Shown in pieces: positions 7,376 through 12,997 of a stretch of DNA of 12,997 bases. Every line of letters starts with the position of its first letter. Positions within the stretch are counted from its first letter, which is position 1. The translations under genes and the position numbers were made by a program. The stretch is from positions 1 through 12,997 of the forward strand of contig SDVU01000482.1 of NCBI GenBank assembly GCA_016256075.1. Reading direction: 5' to 3'. The notes under the pieces are model-generated. The model did no database searches. It had not been told where the DNA came from and was given only the letters and a program-made list of their open reading frames with translations. This DNA comes from Dictyocoela muelleri (lineage: Eukaryota > Microsporidia).

Positions 7376-7379
7376 CAGT

Positions 7380-8815
7380 TGTCCCAAAATAAGTATGGTT
7401 ATGTTATAAAATTTTGGAGTTTTGGAAAAATTGCGGGGTTTTGAAAAAATTTTTGGGATATTAATAAACCGTTATTGCATTAAATAAATCAATTTAAAAA
7501 TAATTTAATCAAAAATAATTTAATTTAAAAATAATTTAATGATTAAATAATTTAATGATTAAATACATTAATTTAAGAATAATAATTAAAAAAATTTAAT
7601 TAATAATAAATTTAAAAAAATTTAATAAATAAATTAATTTAAAAGAATTAATTAAATAAATTAATTTAAAAAAAAATTGATAATTTTTCAAATAATTCAT
7701 ATTTCGTATTATTTTTATTATTTAGTCGAAATAAAAACTATGAAATATATAATTCAAGATTTTTGCGACTATTTTGGTATTTTGTTCATAAAACTCTTTT
7801 TAATCTAGGCCATAAATTTTCCACGCATTGGGTGTGGACACAAGTTTCTTAATCAAAAAATACTTCATTATGGTTCACAGTATAATGAATATACTGAGGA
7901 TTACCTATAAAAAATGATTTATAGGCGGTTCAATCTTCAGAAAATATTATAGAATTATCACTAATTGTTTCAGCTATAATTATACCAAGGACAGATTTTG
8001 TTCTACTTTCAATTTATTTGAAAAAAAAATCCCCAGTATTTCGTTCAATTGCCCCGAAAAGCCGTTTTTTGTTCAACATTTCGCCCCCTGTTATATTTAC
8101 GGCAAGAGATTGGATTTAAATCGATCTCAACAATCCCTTCAGAACCTAATTTTATAAATGTAGAATTAATATGCATTTATTTTTGTTCGTATCAAGGTCT
8201 AATATTTTTAATATGTTTGCTCGCAATATCAAATCATATACAGCTTCCACGATTTTATACTCTTTAATATGGCAAAAAAAATATTTCAAAGAATATATTT
8301 AGTGGGAAACCTACATCCTCAAAGTCTGGGATATTTTTAAAGCGGGTTTTTCTTTTTCACTGTTACAATAGTATTTTTACCTTCATTTCTGTCTTTTTCA
8401 TTATATAATAATAGTGCACTATTACAATGATTACAATTATATTCCTTATTTAAATATGTGTAATGTCGCAAAATAAATTATAAGTCTTCTTGTGGCTGTA
8501 TACATCGATTATTTATGAATTTGATTAAAACAATGTGTAAGTAATTCATGCCCTATTTTTTTAAATTAATTTATTTATATTTTTTTTAAAATTAATTTAT
8601 TTAGTTAATTATTTTTAAATTAAATTATTAAATTAAATTAATTTTGATTAAATTATTTTTTAATTAATTTATTTAATTTAATAACGGTTTATTAATATTT
8701 TCCCGGAATTTTGCCAAACCCCTAAAATTTTGCCCAAACTCTAAAATTTTGCCAAAATCATAAAATTTTGCCAAAAATCTAAAATTCTACATCATAAACA
8801 TATGTATTTTCAAGG
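7380..8815 (-). mobile_element. Merlin transposon, inserted in MULE-C
   Basis: The ends are long imperfect inverted repeats (about 7386-7680 against 8535-8811). They share AATAACGGTTTATTAATAT (7468ff complement; 8680-8698), TAAAATTTT..CC words and a TTAATTTAAA-rich inner part. Outermost, AAGTATGGTTATG (left) pairs with CATAAACATATG (right). In the middle is a broken Merlin (ISXO2-like) transposase on minus. The right end carries four units of a CTAAAATTTTGCCAAA repeat, the left only loose ones. Exact borders are uncertain: ATTTTCAG (7371-7378) and ATTTTCAAG (8806-8814) may be a target duplication of 8 to 9 bp, as Merlin makes. Confidence 0.8.
7675..8470 (-). pseudogene. Merlin (IS1016/ISXO2-like) transposase, broken
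   Basis: The N-terminal part has one Cys pair (CNHC, plus 8424-8435) of a zinc-ribbon, then shifts frame (PLNIFFEIFF, about 8320-8290). The DDE domain is in one frame: GIVEIDLNPISCRKYNRGRN with the first Asp (codon about 8120-8122), TAFRGIERNTGDFF, IIFSED followed by a TGA where Trp normally stands, then TAYKS; IHYTVNHNEVFFD, a TAA, then ETCVHTQCVENLWPRLKRVL with the catalytic Glu (VENLW, about 7815). The VNHxxxFxD and HTxxIExxWxxLK motifs are diagnostic of the ISXO2/Merlin group. A stop near 7787 and another before FLFRLNN precede a worn C-terminus. At least four stops plus frameshifts: dead. Confidence 0.85.
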
Positions 8816-9310
8816 TATGAGAAATTTTTTTACCATTATTATTTAAGTTTATTTTATTTTTTCGGATAATAAAAAAATCATAAATATCATTATGCGGTAA
8901 AAATGCTGCAGCTAAAATTTTCTTAATTATAGTGGATAAGTCTGTATTTTTATATTCATTATATAATCCTTCGTTTTTAAACTACATATTATGGACTGAA
9001 TAAAATGAAAATAATATAACTGTAAATTTGAATTTATAAAAGTTTTTTATGGCATTGTTCAGGAGCTTCTCAAATCTGTTATTATAGTTTTGGTCGAGAT
9101 TCAAGTTAATTCGAGTATTTCTGTAATAAACAATATTCTCATTTTCGGATTTTACAAACATTAAAATATATATTATAGGAATTATTTTGCCTAAAACAAC
9201 TGTATGCATTACCAAAAATTGATAAAAATTAGATGGAGTATTTCTAAAAATTTCATCTATATAAAAATTTTGACTTTTTAACTTTGAAATTTTTTTGTAA
9301 TTGCTAAAAA
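8815..9310 (-). pseudogene. MULE-C transposase, catalytic-core piece
   Basis: One minus frame runs from about 9310 to 8815 with a single TAG near 8982. It reads FYIDEIFRNTPSNFYQFLVM (first Asp near 9256; the usual DGTF is DEIF), HTVVLGKIIPIIYILM, then NNRFEKLLNNAIKNFYKF where the second Asp of DFE is replaced by Arg, and LFSFYSVHN in place of the Cys/His motif. After the stop come NEGLYNEYKN and IIKKILAAAFLPHNDIYDFF, the MULE 'LAFLP' block. The frame runs into the Merlin border. Two changed key residues show an inactive enzyme even before the insertion is counted. The FLYWCH region is not present. Confidence 0.75.
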
Positions 9311-9339
9311 AATGATAAATCTATTTTTTGTTTTCAAAA

Positions 9340-9815
9340 CCTGAATATATATTATATTACAAATTGACAACATTCATAACTGCCAACCCAAAGAGTCGTC
9401 TCTTACCGTGGTCTATCACCTTTGGTTCTCGGGATTCTAATAATACTTCACTCCCTAAGCTACCCAGAAGCCCGGCTGTATTTTCGATTTTCGTTTTATA
9501 AATGACTTAGCAGGATACAGGTAATTAGTAGCTTTTCATGAATTTTTATTTTTCACTAATTTTTGCCGATAAGCGTCTCCACTCATACCTACACCTAATA
9601 GAGTCTCTTCTGCCCCATTGTCATATTATACCAAGTCTTAATCAGCTACACCACACTGAAAAGCTGTATATTAAATTATTTTCTATAATTTTTATCGCTA
9701 AATGTCATTCCCTCATTATTTACTAAAGAGTGAAGTCGGCGGTTTTCGAAACACGATATTTAAAATTTACATTCAAGAGTGTTAACCACTGAGCTATCTG
9801 GTCTTCAAAACCAGA
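9340..9815 (-). repeat. tRNA-like array, copy 3 (three tRNA-like units)
   Basis: Same architecture as copy 2. Unit 1 (9728-9812) has an exact A box TAGCTCAGTGGTTA (9783-9796) and a worn B box. Unit 2 (about 9560-9662) has GTAGCTGATTAAGAC. Unit 3 (about 9385-9478) has GGGTAGCTTAGGGAG and a GGTGATAGACC B-like box at 9412-9422. A weak match to copy 1 continues past the A box: GAAATATCATT lies about 50 bases beyond unit 1 in both (193-203; 9859-9870). The array truncates MULE-C. No poly(A) tail or clear target duplication is visible. Confidence 0.7.
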
Positions 9816-10488
9816 ATCAGAATTAAAAACAAATACCCATTTTTTCATACATTAAATTATCAGAAATATCATTAAAATTTATTTGGTTAATAATTATTGT
9901 CACAGGCACATGGGATTCCAAGCTTGAGGGGTTCCACATGAAAAAAATTTAATTTTTAAAAATATTTTTGTTGAACTAATTACGATTTTAAAGATTTTTT
10001 TATGGTTGTAATAATTTTTTTTTAAATATTTAATAATGGAGGGTGTTATTAACCCATTGTGTATAATTTTACCTGTTATTATTAGGGTCCGAGTTAATAT
10101 TCGAAAGTTCATTAAAAGCGTTTTCATTAAAATTAGAATATTTTTTAAAAGAATGTTTATTGTTTTTAAAAGGCATATGTTGCCATTACAAACTCTTTTA
10201 TAGTTTACAATCTTTTAACAGTTTCATGTGTATAAAACAAGTGTAAATTTATATCACAATGGTGTTTCATCATTTATATAAATTCTCATGTAAACTTAAA
10301 GAGTTTGCGACAACGATTGAATGCACCTTTACATTATGTTAGCATACCTGCCTAACAGGCATAATTTGCGAGAAGCAAATTTGTTGCATCACTTAGATTA
10401 TTAAGATTCAAAATCACGTCTCCCCTGCAAAAAAAAACCTTATGATTATTATAAAAAATGATGAAATTAAAAATCTTTAAAAATAAAT
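9816..10488. other. Stretch with no recognised gene
   Basis: AT-rich DNA. The 75-codon minus frame at 9900-10127 has no recognisable motif. A GC-richer spot at 9903-9940 holds CAAGCTTG, with CATG words on either side. Two small hairpins at 10349-10381 are listed separately. No terminal repeats or transposase motifs found. Confidence 0.5.
10349..10381. repeat. Two adjacent small hairpins
   Basis: TGCCT-AAC-AGGCA (10349-10361) is followed after one base by AATTTGC-GAGAA-GCAAATT (10363-10381). Both have perfect stems. A GATTCAAAATC word resembling a B box lies downstream at 10406-10416, but no D arm or acceptor pairing supports a tRNA. Function unknown; could be a structured RNA remnant or the end of an unrecognised element. 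Confidence 0.5.
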
Positions 10489-10824
10489 TATTTTAAAATA
10501 AATTTAATAAATTAAATCATGTTATTTACTTGTGTATTCCTTTTAACCATATACATTAATAAATACTTCTCAGAAAATTTAACCTACACGGGCTTACAGA
10601 TATTCTTCTTTTCATACTTAAATAATTTGATTCAATTTTGTTAGTGTGTAAGCCTGTAGTGGGTCAATAGAAATTTTAGATCGGTAAACAATCTTGTGAT
10701 TGTAACCAGGTAATTTGCACAGCCTATACCCGTCCCACTTATCTCATTTTTTTTTCTAATTAAAGATTAAAAGGAATACTCAAGTAAATAACATGATTTA
10801 ATTAATTAAATTTATTTTAAAATA
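10489..10824. mobile_element. MITE with 58-bp terminal inverted repeats
   Basis: 10489-10546 and 10767-10824 are inverted repeats with about three to four differences, both ending in the palindrome TATTTTAAAATA and containing ATCATGTTATTTACTTG. The 220-bp interior has no open frame of note. It holds a partial inner inverted repeat (CTACACGGGCTTACA near 10583; TGTAAGCCTGTAG near 10646). A short non-autonomous DNA element; its parent family is not visible in the window. Its right end touches the first base of the pogo left terminal repeat at a TA. Confidence 0.85.
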
Positions 10825-10948
10825 CAGTATTACTCCCCAATACCGCCACCCCTCAATATCGCCAACTCCCTTATACCGCCAATCATCTGATATATATTTA
10901 ATGATTTCATTAATAAACCCCTAAATACTGCCCCCCCAATACCGTCAC
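10825..10948 (+). repeat. pogo left end with CCAATACCGCC subterminal repeats
   Basis: At least five degenerate units of about 16 bases: CCCCAATACCGCCAC, CCTCAATATCGCCAA, CCCTTATACCGCCAA, then after a gap CCCCTAAATACTGCC and CCCCAATACCGTCAC. C-rich against the AT-rich background, all in the same direction. In pogo/Tigger and jerky-type elements such subterminal words are the likely binding sites of the CENP-B-type HTH domain; here that is inference. Confidence 0.7.
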
Positions 10949-11136
10949 AGATTCATCGGTAATAAAAAAATATAGAGATATATAAATCGTAATATATTTG
11001 ATTTTTAATTAAACTTGATTGTTTTATAATTTTAAAACAAGGATGTGATTGTTGATTTAAAAATAAATCATAATTTTTTAAAAAACTTTTTTTCAGATTG
11101 TCAAATGAAATTTTTGATTTTGAGATACCCCTACCA

Positions 11137-12701
11137 ATGATAACGAAAAATAGAAGATCAAGACTTCGAATAAATCAAAAAATGGAAATTTTGGAACACA
11201 TTGATAATAATAAAAATACATCACACACGTGTGGCAGAAATATTCTCTGAAAAATTCAATAAAAACATTTCTAGACGTGTCATTCTTGATTTTGTTCGAA
11301 ATAAAGATAAAATCTTAGATACTGCCACGAAAAATGGATTGAGTAAAAATAAATGGAAACAGACAGCCTTTGAAATCATAGATGAGAAACTATATGATTG
11401 GATTTTGACTCTAGAGTCAAAAGGCGGCGTGTATAGTCAAGAAATAATTAAGGAAAAGGCAGTTGAAATTGCAGAAAAAATAAATTTTACAAATTTTAAA
11501 GCCAGTAATGGATGGTTATATAAATTCAAAAAGCGATATAATATTTTCGAACGAACACTTAGTTGCGAATCCTTTTTTACTCAGCAGATCGATTTTTCTA
11601 TTTTTAATTCAATTTAAAATTCAAACATCGGGATATTCTCAGAATGATATATTCAATTGTGATTAGACTAGCCTTTTCTATAGAGATATTCCGTCTAAAA
11701 GTCTAACATCGAAAATTAGAAAAGGGATAGTAAGGCGTAAAGATAGAATTTGTATATTATTGTGCGCTAATATGTCTGGCTCTGAAAAAATGCAACCATT
11801 AATAATCGGCAAATTTAAAAAACCCGATGTTTTAGAAATTTTAAAGCTTCTGATTATTGTGAATATATGAATAACCAAAAAGCATGGATGACTAACGATT
11901 GTTTCAATAAATGGATACTATACATATCAGAATATTTCAAAAAACAAAATAGGAAAATAGTTTTGGTTTTAGATAACTGTACAAGTCACAGATTATCGGT
12001 TTGTGTTGAGAATATAAAATTAATTTTTCTTCCCAAAAATTCCACTTCTGTGTTACAACCGCTAGACGCTGGAATTATAAGAAGTTTCAAGTCGAAAGTT
12101 TATAAATTGCAGATAAAGAATGTTATTTCTAGATTAGATGAAAACAATAATATTGAGGAAATATACAAAAGTATTAATACCAAAGATGCAATTATTTATT
12201 CTCATTGGGCTTGGAATGATGTAACGCAAGAATGTATAAATAATTGCAGGGTGAAAACTGGTTTTTTAGAATCAAATAATAATAACATGAGAGACAAAAA
12301 GAGCGACGAACTTCAACCTCTTATATTTGACTTAAACCTTGTAGATCCCATTGAAAAGGTAACACTTTTAGAAGATTTTGATATTGAAAACATGATGATT
12401 TTAGAAGATGTCAGTGAAAATACAATAAATAATGATAATAAAAAAAAAAAATTATAGCTTGCCTAAAAATGATTTTAATGAAAGAGAAGAAGGCGAAGAG
12501 AGTGATATCTACGAAGATTTTTTTACAGAAATTGATGCAATTAGGAGTTTTGAAATGGTAAAAAATTTTATTTATAATCAAATTGATAGCAAAAAAGTTT
12601 CCGATGATGTTAGAAAAATTGAAAATTATCTTTATTTTAAAAAAAGGCAAAAAGGAATTTCTAAAATTTCTAATTATTTTATAAAAAGGAACGACAAATA
12701 A
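11137..12701 (+). pseudogene. pogo/Tigger transposase (CENP-B HTH plus DDE), broken
   Basis: ATG at 11137 begins a CENP-B N-terminal HTH (MITKNRRSRLRINQKMEIL), which shifts frame near 11205-11225 into RVAEIFSEKFNKNISRRVIL. The second HTH (Tc5/CENP-B type) spans about 11340-11560 and ends NGWLYKFKKRYNI. The DDE domain starts with DIFNCD (first Asp 11661-11663), where the next codon, normally Glu, is TAG. It continues with KDRICILLCANMSGSEKM and PLIIGKFKKP, then shifts frame near 11822 into the long 196-codon frame with AWMTNDCFNKW, VLVLDNCTSH (second Asp 11972) and LPKNSTSVLQPLDAGIIRSF (third Asp 12065). Spacing is DD30D, typical of pogo. A run of 12 A's (12440-12451) causes the last shift into an acidic C-terminal tail ending at 12701. 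About four frameshifts and one stop; otherwise the best-kept transposase in the window. Confidence 0.9.
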
Positions 12702-12710
12702 AAACATATG

Positions 12711-12944
12711 ATATAAAAACTCGAATATATTTGATTAAAAAATAAAAGGTTTGTCTTGAATTTTACTCTTAATTTAAAATATTTTATAACTAATTATTTT
12801 TTTAAAAAAAAATCTAAAATTATAGGGTGTCCAACGGTTTAGAACAACTCGGATTTAAAAATCATGTTTGGTAGTAATAGATAATATGATTTTTATTTTA
12901 AATAACTACAAAATGCCATTAGAAAGTTAGATATTAATCTATCT
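12711..12944. other. Short AT-rich stretch, no gene
   Basis: Between the pogo stop and the foldback copy. Contains GGGTGTCCAACGGTTTAGAAC (12826-12846 in part), vaguely like the CGGTTTAACTCG word of the foldback arms, and a weak inverted pair AAAATCAT/ATGATTTTT near 12857-12895. No pogo right terminus is recognised. Confidence 0.4.
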
Positions 12945-12997
12945 AAGTTTCTTCGAGATTTTAAGCTTATTTAATATAAGAATCCATGTATCTGCTT
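12945..12997 (-). repeat. Second copy of foldback arm (partial, cut by window end)
   Basis: CGAGATTTTAAGCTTATTT and the following bases match 6548-6595 of the foldback right arm (ATTTTAAGCTTATTTGAAAT, then ATAAGAA.C.AT...ATG) in the same orientation. The match runs into the window edge, so the outer end would lie to the right. It shows that the foldback element is a dispersed family. Confidence 0.6.

Larger units (their letters stand above)
6929..9340 (-). mobile_element. MULE-C: decayed MULE on minus, split by a Merlin element
   Basis: A third MULE, read on minus. Transposase pieces lie at about 9310-8815 and 7375-7018, and a Merlin element (about 7380-8815) separates them. At the probable 3' end a small hairpin (ACAAAC, GGTT, GTTTGT; 6931-6946) preceded by CGTTTTTTCG (6961-6970) recalls the palindromic ends of the other MULEs, but is shorter. 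The 5' end with the FLYWCH part is missing: the element is cut at about 9340 by tRNA-like array copy 3. No matching inverted repeat remains on that side. Confidence 0.7.
10825..12710 (+). mobile_element. pogo/Tigger transposon, right end not found
   Basis: The left end starts after TA with CAGTATTACTCCCC, the usual CAGT start of pogo/Tigger terminal repeats next to a TA target. It is followed by a subterminal array of CCCAATACCGCCA-like words (10835-10948). One transposase gene follows on plus (11137-12701). A complement of the left end (GGCGGTATTGGGG) would be expected after the gene but is not present up to 12997, so the right end is deleted, replaced, or lies outside the window. The foldback copy at 12945 may be what replaced it. 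Confidence 0.75.

Noticed and set aside
8049-8267. Open frame on plus across the Merlin transposase
   Set aside because: Opposite-strand shadow of the DDE region, which has clear ISXO2-like motifs on minus.
9900-10127. 75-codon minus open frame as a gene
   Set aside because: No recognisable motif or good start context; composition explains it.
10340-10430. Possible tRNA with anticodon arm in the second hairpin
   Set aside because: The position before the presumed anticodon is G instead of the universal T, there is no D arm and no acceptor pairing.
12411-12707. 98-codon minus open frame
   Set aside because: Shadow of the pogo C-terminal tail on the opposite strand.

Overview
The window is strongly AT-rich and I see no intact host gene in it. 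It is a graveyard of DNA transposons, many nested in one another, plus tRNA-derived repeats and low-complexity DNA. All transposases recognised are eukaryotic cut-and-paste types: MULE (Mutator-like) with an N-terminal FLYWCH zinc finger, Merlin (the eukaryotic branch of the IS1016/ISXO2-like group) and pogo/Tigger (CENP-B-type helix-turn-helix plus DDE). Together with tRNA-like internal promoters (A and B boxes) this means a nuclear eukaryotic genome. A repeat-rich microsporidian (Hamiltosporidium- or Nosema-like) fits the base composition and element mix, but this is inference; no marker gene proves it.

Layout, left to right. 1-145: end of a tRNA-like array (copy 1, minus). 146-1245: relic of a FLYWCH-MULE on minus ('MULE-D') with a near-palindrome at its 5' end. 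1246-1800: nothing recognised. 1803-2287: cytosine-poor degenerate tandem repeat. 2288-2755: tRNA-like array copy 2 (three tRNA-like units). 2781-6849: a four-layer nest: short tandem repeats (2781-2854 / 6773-6849) hold a foldback element (arms 2861-3146 and 6500-6766), which holds MULE-B on minus (3162-6309, flanked by ~155-bp direct repeats), which is split by MULE-A on plus (3453-5043). 6929-9340: a third MULE on minus (MULE-C), split by a Merlin element (about 7380-8815). 9340-9815: tRNA-like array copy 3. 9816-10488: no gene; two adjacent small hairpins near 10349-10381. 10489-10824: a MITE with 58-bp inverted repeats. 10825-about 12710: a pogo/Tigger element whose left end abuts the MITE. 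12945-12997: start of another foldback-element copy, cut by the window edge.

Every transposase is broken by stops or frameshifts, so none should move on its own. The best-preserved coding tracts are the pogo DDE region and the FLYWCH part of MULE-A. The most unusual signals are (1) the element ends: several MULEs and the foldback element end in a long palindrome whose sequence differs between families while the architecture is kept; (2) the repeated ordered array of three tRNA-like units; and (3) long direct repeats (about 75 and 155 bp) hugging two successive nested insertions.
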